Below are positions 25,001 through 35,562 of a stretch of 64,000 nucleotides of DNA, piece by piece (the first letter of the stretch is position 1; the number at the start of each line of letters is the position of its first letter). Under the pieces are notes generated by a model that was not told the DNA's origin, ran no database searches, and worked only from the letters and a program-made list of their open reading frames with translations. A program made the translations under genes and the position numbers. The stretch is from Nemertoderma westbladi (taxonomy: Eukaryota > Xenacoelomorpha > Nemertodermatida > Nemertodermatidae): NCBI GenBank assembly GCA_032718475.1, contig JAUCBJ010009106.1:1-64000 (forward strand), read 5' to 3'.

Positions 25001-25815
25001 ATACAGTGGCACGCTATTCTAACCAAAACATTAAACTAAACTCAATAGAACAGGTTACAGTTTTATTTTTTGTTGTAATCAGTTGTTATTTGCGTAGTTG
25101 TTCCCCTGTTGAGGAGTGAATTGTGATGGTGTTTCAAATCCCCCCCCCCCCCCCCAAATTCCCCCTCTCTCTCTCTCTACATGGGGGATTGGCCCCAAGA
25201 ATATTCTGCGGAGAAACCGTCAGAGTTACAATTGACCTGTTGATATTTCTTGTGATTCCCTATAAACACTACTGTGTCGCCCCCATGTAAACCGGTGATT
25301 TAGGATAAAGTTGTTTACATGACACCTGCTTCTCCAACTACACCATTAACATCAAAAAGATGTTTTCAGTAACGTGTCTTGTTAAGGTAGCGGTTGAGAT
25401 GTTATGACTCACCGCAGTAACTATCTTTCCCTATCACAACTGACACTTAAACTGAAGACACACACAGTGCATTAGTTAGCGTTAAACGGTTTTGATATGC
25501 CCCTACGAATTTAGCTTTATCAGCATGCGCCATCCATTACCGATTAATTTATTGATCGCTAACACATCTCGCTGAACAGAGCGATTGCTGAAGAGATACA
25601 AAAACTCTGTAACTTGATAATACAACGGGATCACAATGAAAGTTCCCAACATCAACAAAATAAGTGCGGATTCTTTGTATAAGTATGTAGGCCTGTATGA
25701 TTTGGAGCAGGACAGTGGGTTTCATTAGATATCTATTATTATTTCATAAAAAAAAACATAAAATTAACTATATTAGTTGCACACAGCACGAGAAATATAA
25801 ATTGTTGCCAAAAAC
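22046..25815. other. Non-coding region with minor repeats
   Basis: No gene supported. Contents: a MITE-end-like segment at 22138-22172; three imperfect copies of an AATAATGTAGTATGTGCCAT unit at 23728-23815; an AT palindromic stretch at 23455-23490; a 125-bp repeat at 25005-25135 that recurs at 62433-62556; a C16 run at 25140-25155 followed by (CT)n. Confidence 0.55.
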
Positions 25816-25818
25816 TTT

Positions 25819-26356
25819 AAACCCGTTCGTTCGTGTCCCTACCCCCCTAAACAAGTTCGTTCGTGTCCCTACCCCCCCTAAACAAGTTCGTTCGTGTCCC
25901 TACCGACCCTACCCCCCTAAACCCGTTCGTTCGTGTCCCTACTGACCCTACCCCCTTTAAACCCGTTCGTTCGTGTCCCTACCCCCCTAAACCCGTTTGT
26001 TCGTGTCCCTACCCCCTTAAACCCGTTCATTCGTGTCCCTACCCCCTTTAAACCCGTTCGTTCGTGTCCCTACCTCCCTTAAACCCGTTCGTTCGTGTCC
26101 CTACCGACCCTACCCCCTTTTAACCCGTTCGTTCGTGTCCCTACCCCCCTTAAACCCGTTCGTTCGTGTCCATACCCCCCTTAAACCCGTTCGTTCGTGT
26201 CCCTACCGACCCTACCCCCTTTAAACCCGTTCGATCGTGTCCCTACCCCATTTAAACCCGTTCGTTCGTGTCCCTACCCCCCTGAAACCCGTTCGTTCGT
26301 GTCCCTACCCCCTTTAAACCCGTTCGTTCGTGTCCCTACCCCCTTAAACCCGTTCT
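25819..26356. repeat. About 30-bp minisatellite (CGTTCGTTCGTGTCCCTACC)
   Basis: About 18 units of 28-31 bp built on CCCGTTCGTTCGTGTCCCTA plus a C-rich spacer of variable length. Some units carry an extra CGACCCTAC segment, giving about 40-44 bp. The spacer length varies while the core is fixed. Confidence 0.95.
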
Positions 26357-26835
26357 GTCAATTGGAATATCCTTAAAATATTGTCAGTGTGTTGACACTT
26401 TAAGAGTTGAGAATTGGTAGAGACGATGCACCTTGGGTTGGTTTTTATCTCTGTGTTCTATAGATAAGGGATTCCTTCCCAGGCGGAGTAACTCTGGATC
26501 AATTATCCCCGGTTTTAGTCTTCCTTTGTCCTTTCCTGTATTAATTCATTCCACTAATATTGAACTCCTCAACTCTGTCGAACCATCTGTACTGTTGTAC
26601 TACCGAAGCAGAAAGCAATTACGACAAGGTACATGGACTGGTGGAGTTTCTGTCAGTAATAGCAGGAGATCAGTAAGATATATGGTACTACTGGAGCTAC
26701 TGAACGAGTTTATATAAAAATTACGAACTGCAAAATAGCGAATAGCGCACAGGTTTAAAGATGTCATATTGATTCGTGTATAAATGGCTGCGAATCAATT
26801 CGGTATTACTGAACCATGTTGTCCATACATGTGTC
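26357..26835. other. Non-coding spacer
   Basis: A 94-codon ORF (26433-26717) has no recognisable domain. Nothing else supported. Confidence 0.45.
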
Positions 26836-27190
26836 TGTGGGCGAGCCACGAAGTAAGGTGTGCCTTAGCGTAGGGGTACCTTTAGTCGATCTGTCGTTCT
26901 GTTGATCCCAATATTTAAACTTTAATAACTCGATCAATCCTCGTACACAAATAGCCTGTCAAAAGTATAGAAATACGTACTTCACTTGTCGGAACAAATA
27001 AGTAAATATTTGCCCGTTTTTATGGCCCTCCTTTGAATATTCGGTCACCTAAACTTTAAGTAATTCGCTATATAACAAAGTGTAACTTATGACCAAATTG
27101 GGGACAATTTCATTCTGCCAATCAACCGTTACTAAGTAGTCTTTGTTGTCATGGTAACAGGATACCAATGATATTCAGACGTGGTTCCCT
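26836..27190 (+). mobile_element. Copy of the GTGGG-CGAGCC dispersed repeat
   Basis: Starts GTGGGCGAGCCACGAAGTAA and carries GCCTTAGCGTAGGGGTACC, AATAACTCGATCAATCCTCG and ATAGCCTGTCAAAAGT, in the same order as at 16143. The right end is not defined. It is probably from the same non-autonomous family as 16143 and 20596. Confidence 0.55.
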
Positions 27191-27234
27191 ATCTTAAGGC
27201 ACTCGCCCTTATATGGACTATCTTTGGGTAAGTT

Positions 27235-28470
27235 TTGGTGCTTTTATCACAAAATACAGAATTCCTCCAAAATATAGTACTTAACGTCCCTACTGTTAAT
27301 CTACAGGAGCTAATAAACCAACAGGTTGATGCCATCAATGATGCTGACGACAGCAGGCAATCATCCCAGGCATGGAAATCGATCAACTTGCTTACTGGGC
27401 GGAAAAGCCAACCAACCACCAAGGTTAAGGCAGAATCACCTGCCGATCGCCTCAATGGTTGGAAGGCCCACTTTGAAAAGCTCCTCAATAATGACAGGGT
27501 ATTGCCTGATAACTTTATAGAAGTAAAAGAGTCTGAGTCTGTACTCCCAGATATTCCCATTGGCGATATCTAATTTGCAGAAGTGAAGGCTGCTGCAAAG
27601 AGCATTAAGACCAATCGTTCCAGTGGAGTAGATGGTGTTCCCCCTGAGGTCTTTAAAATACCTGAGTGTTTAAAGCTCATCTATCCCATCATAGTGGACA
27701 TGTACAGAACAACAAGAGTCCCACAAGAAATGAAAACAAATAAGTTGGTACCAGTTCCCAAGAAGGGCAACCTAACACTCTATGGTTCTCTTCGGGGAAT
27801 CTCATTGATATCGATTGCTGCAAAGCTATACAATAGAATTCTATTAAATCGCATCAGGGATCCCATTGAGAGACTGCTCCGTGAAATCAGAATGGGCTCC
27901 GTAAAGGTCGTGGGAACATGGAGCCCATTTTGGCACTTAGAAGGATAATTGAAGAGTTACCAAAAAAGAAAGACAGTCATCTGGCTGTTATCTTTGTTGA
28001 CTTCTTCAAGGCCTTTCATTCATTCTCTCGCTCACGTATGTTCAGCATACTTTCATTATATTGAATTCCTGATGAAAGTATTGCAGCAATCAGATCAGTA
28101 TACGATGGTTCGACAACATTTGTGTCTACAGTTGACGGTGACACATAACCATTTGAAGTGTTATGTGGCGTCCTCCAGGGAGACACACTTGCGCCATTCT
28201 TGTTCATAATTGTGGTTGACTATTTTCTACGCATGTCCTTAGATCATCATAATGATGATGGGGTGATGGTAACTCCGCCTACTGGCTCCATAAGTCGAGG
28301 AAATCCTGCCAAGTACCTAACTGATCTAGACTTTGCTGATGACTTAGGAGTACTCTCAGAATCACTAGAGGGAGCCTAACGGCTCCTCATCTCATTAGAA
28401 CAGGCTGCTTCTAGTGTTGGTCTTTTTGTTAACTCCAAAAAGACCAAAATTTTCAACGTTTTTTCAAAAT
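27235..28470 (+). pseudogene. Decayed APE-type LINE, RT region
   Basis: Frame pieces give the region before RT (SINLLTGRKSQPTTKVKAES), a thumb-side segment (SGVDGVPPEVFKI), VPVPKKGNL, RGISLISIAAKLYNRILLNR, then a shifted frame with FVDFFKAFHS (motif A), CGVLQGDTLAPFLFIIVVDY (motif B) and LDFADDLGVLS (motif C). Motif B is shared with the LINE at 42125-44689, so both belong to related families. Multiple frameshifts and stops; no endonuclease; 5' truncated. The large ORF pieces are remnants, not genes. Confidence 0.85.
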
Positions 28471-28583
28471 CGTTGCCCTAATGCGTGAGGACCAGCCTGT
28501 GCACAATCTTATGCTTTGGCAGCCTCATGGAGAAAATAAGTGTTAAGCCTAATGGAAATAATAAGTCTTAAAAGTGTTAAACA

Positions 28584-28800
28584 ATTATTGTTAACGTTAG
28601 AAAAAGCCGTAAACTGCTCCTTTCCCTCAATTGGTAACTAAAATAGTTACTAACAGGAATCACTGAATCACTGCATGTGACGTGGGGTAACAGGAATGGG
28701 GGGGGGGGGGGGGGGGGGTAACAGTAACAGCACGGTAAATTTTAGTTACAAATTGTGGGAAAGAAGCAGTTTACAGAGACAACTTTTTCTAACCAAAACA
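28584..28800. mobile_element. Short TIR element (MITE) with a G21 core
   Basis: The left side (TTAGAAAAAG, GTAAACTGCTCCTTTCCC, GGTAACTAAAAT) is mirrored on the right (ATTTTAGTTACAAA, GGGAAAGAAGCAGTTTAC, CTTTTTCTAA). Between the arms lies a run of 21 G (28698-28718). Non-coding. Its end word TTCTAACCAAAACAA recurs in the dispersed segments listed in the findings. Confidence 0.75.
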
Positions 28801-29000
28801 ACTAATATACTCTACACACATTGGCTACATTACTAGGGTCCCAGCCAGCCGAACAGCCACGCAACATCTACTCAGTTCACCAGTAGCAATATAACTCCCT
28901 AATCCATCACATCGTAACATATCTCTGATGAGTTCTGCAATAACAGTGGCCGGCAAAGAGCCATAAAGATACTGGAGTATAGCTGTACAGGCTCAACTAC

Positions 29001-29318
29001 TGGTACAAACTTAACTAGAGGGAAGGTTTGATCCCAGATTTGGTACAAACTTAACTTGAGGGAAGGTATGATCCCAGGTTTGGTACAAACTTAACTTGAG
29101 GAAGGTTTGATCCAAGATTTGGTACAAACTTAATTTGAGGGAAGGTTTGATCCCAGGTTTGGTACAAACTTAACTTTAGGGAAGGTTTGATCCCAGGTTT
29201 GGTACAAACTTAACTAGAGGGAAGGTTTGATCCCAGATTTGGTACAAACTTAACTTGAGGGAAGGTTTGATCCCCGGTTTGGTACAAACTTAACTTGAGG
29301 GAAGGTTTTATCCCAGAT
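29001..29318. repeat. 40-bp satellite, left block (about 8 copies)
   Basis: Unit GGTACAAACTTAACTTGAGG followed by a GAAGGTTTGATCCCAGGTTT-like half. It is the same satellite as 33278-35562; the two blocks were one array before the LINE inserted. Copies here are more diverged (TTAACTAGAGG, CCCAGATTT) than in the right block, as expected near an array edge. Confidence 0.95.
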
Positions 29319-29450
29319 CCAATATATAATACTATAATTTGTAATGGCGATCATCAAGCTGTAGGCCTGCCGACAATAAGACCAAGAAAGATACCGGTAC
29401 TAGGCCTATACAGTTTTTATCCCTGAGTCAGACTACAGCCAGACAGCACA

Positions 29451-32400
29451 ATGTCCCCGCTCTTAATCTCCACAGTTTTCATCGTTCTGGGTCGTTTCGT
29501 TGTGGCAGAACCATCCGATCCGCGGGGTAACCCTGCAACCCACCCAATACCCGTATTGGACTGGTTTGCGGAACACCCTGTCGCTACCGTTTCGAACTGC
29601 CGCGCCGAATCGACGGAGATGTGGTCGACGAGTGGATTTAGCCTCTACTGCTCTCGTCGGGGAAGAAGATCTTGGGTCTCCTCTCCACGATCTAGAGGCC
29701 TAATCGCTAAACTCTGTCTACTGTCTCTGGCTGGGGATATTGAGACCAACCCAGGACCCAGCAGGACGCGGGCCCCGAAGATCAACTGTCCCGTCTGTCA
29801 ACGAGGAACAAACTCTCGGAGTAAGATCGTCCAATGCGAGAGTTGTGACACATTTGTACATTTAAAATGTTACCGTAGGAAACGCAGTAATTTATTCTCC
29901 ACCAGAAACAATCTTGAACCAAGTTTTCTCTGCAATAGCTGTATTTTTACCGAACTTCCCTTCCATGATACAATTTTAGAATCAGAAACCGACGATTCAT
30001 TTCTCACATCGCCTCTGCAAACTCCAAGTGATGCTGAGAGTGAAACTTTTAATTTTTTTAAGAAAAAAGGTCTGCATTTTTTGCACTTAAACGCACGATC
30101 TCTGCTTCCAAAACTTTCCGAAATTCGTATTTTAATCAATAAATCCAACCCAGCAGTTTTAACAATCTCTGAAACTTGGCTCGATGATAGTGTTTCTGAT
30201 GGAGAAATTTATATTGATAATTACGTAGTTTTACGTAAGGATAGGGACAGACACGGTGGTGGTGTCTGTACTTACATTCGATGTGATTTAGCTTTTAATC
30301 GTAGGGAAGATTTAGAGTATTGTGACGAAGTTTTACTGGTGGAACTTTTACTTCCTAAAACTAAACCTATTTTAATCGGTACTTTATATCGGCCCCCTAA
30401 ACAATCAGATTTTTTGCCAAATTTTGAAAATACAATTTTATGTAATCTTAGGTCAGACTGTGAAATATATTTCTTAGGTGATTTTAATATCTGTTACCAT
30501 CACAAAGCATCCCCCATCTGTAAACAGTACCAAAGTATTTTAAATTTGTTTGGTTTAAAACAAATTATTCGAGATTCTACCAGAATTACCAGTAAAACTT
30601 CTACTTTACTAGATCACATCCTTTGTAATAATACCGATATTATTTCTCAATCTGGGGTTTTACCTATAGGTCTAAGCGATCATTTTATAGTTTTTTGCAC
30701 AAGAAAGACACAAAAATCTTTTTTCGGGGATCATAAAACAGTAACAGTTAGGTCTATGAAAAATTACAGCAAGGAATGCTTTTTAAGTTTGTTAGTTAAT
30801 TCTGACTGGGAACCCTGTTTTAAGGCCGCTGACATTAACCTTGCGTACACTGTTTTTAAAGATATATTTTTAAAGGCACTTAATACTGTAGCACCAATTA
30901 AAGAAATTAGTCTTAAACAACGCACTGAGCCCTGGATGACCTCGGGTATTCTTAGTAATATCAGAGAAAGAGATAACTATTTGTATAAATTTAGGAAATA
31001 CCGTGTTTTAGCTGACTATAATAATTACTGCAAATATAGAAACCTTGTCCAACGGGAAATAAAAAAAGCTAAATCTGAATATTTGTACAACAAAATAAGT
31101 GAGAATAAAGATAATCCAAAAAGTCTATGGTCTACCCTAAAATCTTTAGGTTATAAAAACCTTAAATCTAAATCGAATATTGTTCTGCAAGATAACGGTG
31201 AGCTGATTCATGATCATACTCTAGTTAGTAATTTATTTAATAATTATTTTACTAATGTTGCCTCTAATTTAGTTAAGAAATTACCGTTATCAAGTAATAA
31301 ATATAGTATAGGGTCCGAAACTCTAAATAATTTTTATTTAGAAAAGTTACAAAGTTCAGAAAAGTTATTTTTAAAACCCGTTTCTGAGGATTTCGTTTTT
31401 AAAAATCTACTTAGCCTATCAGCCTCAAAAGGTACCGGTCTAGATCTAATACCTGCCCGTTTTCTTAAGGATGGTGCTGAAGTACTTAAAGTGCCTATTA
31501 CTTTTATTATTAATTACTCTATCGTAGATAATGTAGTACCAGACGAACTGAAATTAGCTAAGGTTGTTCCTCTGTATAAAAAGAATAGTAAAGTAGAACC
31601 CTGTAATTACAGACCTGTTAGTATCTTAAGTATTGTATCTAAAATTCTAGAACGTTCTGTTTTTCTACAGCTGGAAGCACATCTTAGTAGGCTAAATCTG
31701 ATCTATGAACTTCAGTCTGGTTTTCGTAAATCATATTCTACAGACACCTGCCTTATTAACTTAACTGATACAATTAGATGTAATAACGCAAAGGGTTTAT
31801 ATACTGGTATGGTAATGTTGGACCTACAAAAGGCTTTCGATACTGTAGATCACGAAATTCTGCTTGGTAAGTTAGGCCTGATGGGTGTAGGTTCTATAGA
31901 CTGGTTCAAGTCCTACCTGTCAGACAGAGGTCAAACTGTAGTCATTAGCAAATCGCTGTCTACTGTACAAGAGATTACCTGTGGTGTACCGCAAGGTAGT
32001 ATATTAGGTCCTGTGCTTTTTGTATGCTATGTAAATGATATGATAAGTAGTATAGATCCCGATTTTAAACTCATTTTATATGCCGACGACAGTGCTCTTA
32101 TTTTCTCTCATAAAGATCCTATCCATATTTCCCAAAAGTTAAGTGCAGTTCTAGAATCCTGTAATGAGTGGTTGGTTGATAATAAGCTATCCATTCACTA
32201 CGGTAAAACTGAAAGTATTTTGTTTGGTTCCAAAAGAAAGTTAAAGAAGGTAACTAAGTTTGAAGTCACTAGTAATGGACATAAGATTGAAAATAAAAAG
32301 GAAGTTAAATATTTAGGCGCCACATTGGATAACTGCTTATCAGGAGAAAGTACAGTGAAAAATATTTTCACGAAAGTTAACAGTAGGCTAAGGTTTCTAT

Positions 32401-32948
32401 ACAGAAATAAAAATAGTTTGAACACCGACTCCCGCAAGTTACTTTGCTCTTCTTTAATACAGTGTCACATGGACTATGCGTGCTCTTCTTGGTATGAAGG
32501 CTTAACCAAACAGCTTAAATGTAAATTACAAGTAGCTCAGAATAAAGTAGTACGATTTATTAAAGACTACAAACCTAGGCACCACCTAACTCCAGATGAC
32601 TTTTCTGAATCTGGACTACTTAACTTAGATAGTAGAGTTAAGCAGCTACGCCTTAACCATGTGCATAAAGTGTATAATGGTAAATGTCCCAATTACCTAA
32701 AACAAAAATTCAACAGAGTACGCGATACACACTCTTACAGTACCAGAGCTAGTGCTTCAAACTTCTACCTCCCGAATTGTAAATCCTTTGAATCTGATAC
32801 TTTCTTTTTTAACGGCATAAAAAATTGGAACGCTCTGCCTAATGAAATTAAAAACCTAAATAATCAACATTCTTTTAAATCTGCTGTTAAATCTCACCTC
32901 CGTGTGCAATGTAAAAATAGGTACAATAGTCCTACAGTAAGTTATTAG
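29451..32948 (+). CDS. CR1-like LINE polyprotein: 2A, PHD finger, APE endonuclease, reverse transcriptase
   Basis: A 1165-residue ORF without stop or frameshift. Residues 1-20 are hydrophobic and signal-like. Residues 95-103 are GDIETNPGP, a 2A ribosome-skipping motif. Residues about 113-164 form a C4HC3 PHD finger (CPVC, CESC, HLKC, CNSC). Residues about 207-418 are an APE endonuclease (LNARS, SETW, YRPP, GDFN 343-346, SDH 409-411). Residues about 700-950 are the reverse transcriptase (DLQKAFD with Asp791, [11 protein letters not shown] 844-854, YADD 877-880). The C-terminal region has the CR1/L2-type [10 protein letters not shown] and WNALPNEIK segments. All catalytic signatures are present, so the protein could be functional. 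It would nick target DNA and copy the LINE RNA in place. The clade call is from motifs only. Confidence 0.93.
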   Translation: MSPLLISTVFIVLGRFVVAEPSDPRGNPATHPIPVLDWFAEHPVATVSNCRAESTEMWSTSGFSLYCSRRGRRSWVSSPRSRGLIAKLCLLSLAGDIETNPGPSRTRAPKINCPVCQRGTNSRSKIVQCESCDTFVHLKCYRRKRSNLFSTRNNLEPSFLCNSCIFTELPFHDTILESETDDSFLTSPLQTPSDAESETFNFFKKKGLHFLHLNARSLLPKLSEIRILINKSNPAVLTISETWLDDSVSDGEIYIDNYVVLRKDRDRHGGGVCTYIRCDLAFNRREDLEYCDEVLLVELLLPKTKPILIGTLYRPPKQSDFLPNFENTILCNLRSDCEIYFLGDFNICYHHKASPICKQYQSILNLFGLKQIIRDSTRITSKTSTLLDHILCNNTDIISQSGVLPIGLSDHFIVFCTRKTQKSFFGDHKTVTVRSMKNYSKECFLSLLVNSDWEPCFKAADINLAYTVFKDIFLKALNTVAPIKEISLKQRTEPWMTSGILSNIRERDNYLYKFRKYRVLADYNNYCKYRNLVQREIKKAKSEYLYNKISENKDNPKSLWSTLKSLGYKNLKSKSNIVLQDNGELIHDHTLVSNLFNNYFTNVASNLVKKLPLSSNKYSIGSETLNNFYLEKLQSSEKLFLKPVSEDFVFKNLLSLSASKGTGLDLIPARFLKDGAEVLKVPITFIINYSIVDNVVPDELKLAKVVPLYKKNSKVEPCNYRPVSILSIVSKILERSVFLQLEAHLSRLNLIYELQSGFRKSYSTDTCLINLTDTIRCNNAKGLYTGMVMLDLQKAFDTVDHEILLGKLGLMGVGSIDWFKSYLSDRGQTVVISKSLSTVQEITCGVPQGSILGPVLFVCYVNDMISSIDPDFKLILYADDSALIFSHKDPIHISQKLSAVLESCNEWLVDNKLSIHYGKTESILFGSKRKLKKVTKFEVTSNGHKIENKKEVKYLGATLDNCLSGESTVKNIFTKVNSRLRFLYRNKNSLNTDSRKLLCSSLIQCHMDYACSSWYEGLTKQLKCKLQVAQNKVVRFIKDYKPRHHLTPDDFSESGLLNLDSRVKQLRLNHVHKVYNGKCPNYLKQKFNRVRDTHSYSTRASASNFYLPNCKSFESDTFFFNGIKNWNALPNEIKNLNNQHSFKSAVKSHLRVQCKNRYNSPTVSY
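29733..29759 (+). other. 2A ribosome-skipping site in the LINE ORF
   Basis: Codes GDIETNPGP at residues 95-103, preceded by a Leu-rich helix ([11 protein letters not shown]), and matches the D-x-E-x-N-P-G-P consensus exactly. Skipping between Gly102 and Pro103 would release a 102-residue N-terminal peptide and start the PHD/endonuclease/RT product with proline. 2A motifs near the N-terminus of APE-type LINEs are known from several marine invertebrates. Confidence 0.88.
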
Positions 32949-33277
32949 TTTATTAATTATTTACTATTTATACTGTAATTACGTTTTATAATAAATTGTT
33001 CTGTACATTACATCTTTATCGTTGAGTCGGGCATTGTCACGCTCTCGGTAAAGTTGTACATGTACATAGTGTAATTACGTTTTATATTGGTTTTAGGTTA
33101 GCGTAGTGTAATATTGTATTTGTAACCAAGTAACATAAAGGACCCCCTTGGAAATAAGCTGCAAAGCTTTAGGGGTAATCCTATATGTTATGTTGGACAA
33201 TACCTTTATACCGGTACATTGTTTGGTGTATTTGTTATTGTTTTTACATAATGTATAAATAAATCTATCTATCAGAT

Positions 33278-35562
33278 TTAGTACAAACTTAACTTGAGGG
33301 AAGGTTTGATCCCAGGTTTGGTATAAACTTAGCTTGAGGGAAGGTTTGATCCCATGTTTGGTACAAACTTAACTTGAGGGAAGGTTTGATCCCAGGTTTG
33401 GTACAAACTTAACTTGAGGGAAGGTTTGATTCCAGGTTTGGTACAAACTTAACTTGAGGGAAGGTTTGATCCCAGGTTTGGTACAAACTTAACTTGAGGG
33501 AAGTTTTGATCCCAGGTTTGGTACAAACTTAACTTGAGGGAAGGTTTGATCCCAGGTTTGGTACAAACTTAACTTGAGGGAAGGTTTGATCCCAGGTTTG
33601 GTACAAACTTAACTTGAGGGAAGGTTTGATCCCAGGTTTGGTACAAACTTAACTTGAGGGAAGGTTTGATCCCAGGTTTGGTACAAACTTAGCTTGAGGG
33701 AAGGTTTGATCCCAGGTTTGGTACAAACTTAACTTGAGGGAAGGTTTGATCCCAGGTTTGGTACAAACTTAACTTGAGGGAAGGTTTGATCCCAGGTTTG
33801 GTACAAACTTAACTTGAGGGAAGGTTTGATCTCAGGTTTGGTACAAACTTAACTTGAGGGAAGTTTTGATCCCAGCTTTGGTACAAACTTAACTTGAGGG
33901 AAGGTTTGATCCCAGGTTTGGTACAAACTTAACTTGAGGGAAGTTTTGATCTAGGTTTGGTACAAACTTAACTTGAGGGAAGGTTTGATCCCAGGTTTGG
34001 TACAAACTTAACTTGAGGGAAGTTTTGATCTAGGTTTGGTACAAACTTAACTTGAGGGAAGTTTTGATCCCAGCTTTGGTACAAACTTAACTTGAGGGAA
34101 GGTTTGATCCCAGGTTTGGTACAAACTTAACTTGAGGGAAGTTTTGATCTAGGTTTGGTACAAACTTAACTTGAGGGAAGGTTTGATCCCAGGTTTGGTA
34201 CAAACTTAACTTGAGGGAAGTTTTGATCTAGGTTTGGTACAAACTTAACTTGAGGGAAGGTTTGATCCCAGGTTTGGTAGAATCTTAACTTGAGGGAAGT
34301 TTTGATCCCAGGTTTGGTACAAACTTAACTTGAGGGAAGGTTTGATCCCAGGTTTGGTACAAACTTAACTTGAGGGAAGGTTTGATCCCAGGTTTGGTAC
34401 AAACTTAACTTGAGGGAAGTTTTGATCCCAGCTTTGGTACAAACTTAACTTGAGGGAAGGTTTGATCCCAGGTATGGTACAAACTTAACTTGAGGGAAGT
34501 TTTGATCTAGGTTTGGTACAAACTTAACTTGAGGGAAGGTTTGATCCCAGGTTTGGTACAAACTTAACTTGAGGGAAGTTTTGATCTAGGTTTGGTACAA
34601 ACTTAACTTGAGGGAAGTTTTGATCCCAGCTTTGGTACAAACTTAACTTGAGGGAAGGTTTGATCCCAGGTTTGGTACAAACTTAACTTGAGGGGAGGTT
34701 TGATCCCAGGTTTGGTACAAACTTAACTTGGGGGAAGATTTGATCCCAGGTTTGGTACAAACTTAACTTGAGGGAAGTTTTGATCCCAGGTTTGGTACAA
34801 ACTTAACTTGAGGGAAGGTTTGATCCCATGTTTGGTACAAACTTAACTTGAGGGGAGGTTTGATCCCAGGTTTGGTACAAACTTAACTTGGGGGAAGATT
34901 TGATCCCAGGTTTGGTACAAACTTAACTTGGGGGAAGATTTGATCCCAGGTTTGGTACAAACTTAACTTGAGGGAAGTTTTGATCCCAGGTTTGGTACAA
35001 ACTTAACTTGAGGGAAGGTTTGATCCCATGTTTGGTACAAACTTAACTTGAGGGGAGGTTTGATCCCAGGTTTGGTACAAACTTAACTTGAGGGAAGGTT
35101 TGATCCCAGGTTTGGTACAAACTTAACTTGAGGGAAGTTTTGATCCCAGGTTTGGTACAAACTTAACTTGAGGGAAGGTTTGATCCCATGTTTGGTACAA
35201 ACTTAACTTGAGGGGAGGTTTGATCCCAGGTTTGGTACAAACTTAACTTGGGGGAAGATTTGATCCCAGGTTTGGTACAAACTTAACTTGAGGGAAGGTT
35301 TGATCCCAGGTTTGGTATAAACTTAACTTGAGGGAAGTTTTGATCCCTGGTTTGGTACAAACTTAACTTGAGGGAAGGTTTGATCCCAGGTTTGGTACAA
35401 ACCTAACTTGAGGGAAGGTTTGATCCCAGGTTTGGTACAAACTTAACTTGAGGGAAGTTTTGAACCCTGGTTTGGTACAAACTTAACTTGAGGGAAGGTT
35501 TGATCCCTGGTTTGGTACAAACTTAACTTGAGGGAAGGTTTGATCCCAGGTTTGGTACAAAT
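33278..35562. repeat. 40-bp satellite, right block (about 57 copies)
   Basis: Strict 40-bp units with GGTACAAACTTAACTTGAGG. Variants AAGTTTTGATCTAGG (shortened), GAGGGGAGG and TGGGGGAAGATTTG recur in repeated orders, showing block duplications. The array ends at 35562, where the unit breaks into unique sequence. Confidence 0.97.

Larger units (their letters stand above)
29319..33272 (+). mobile_element. Apparently full-length CR1-like LINE inserted in the 40-bp satellite
   Basis: A 3.95-kb element interrupts the satellite. CAGAT occurs at the last satellite base before it (29314-29318) and directly after its tail (33273-33277), consistent with a 5-bp target-site duplication. Layout: 5' UTR of about 130 bp, one long ORF (29451-32948), about 320 bp of 3' UTR with an inverted-repeat region near 33143-33180, and a short (ATCT)n tail TAAATCTATCTAT instead of poly(A), as in CR1/L2-type elements. 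With its ORF open end to end, it is a recent and possibly active copy. Confidence 0.9.

Noticed and set aside
26433-26717. 94-codon plus ORF
   Set aside because: No domain, no neighbours that imply function; a length expected by chance in this composition.
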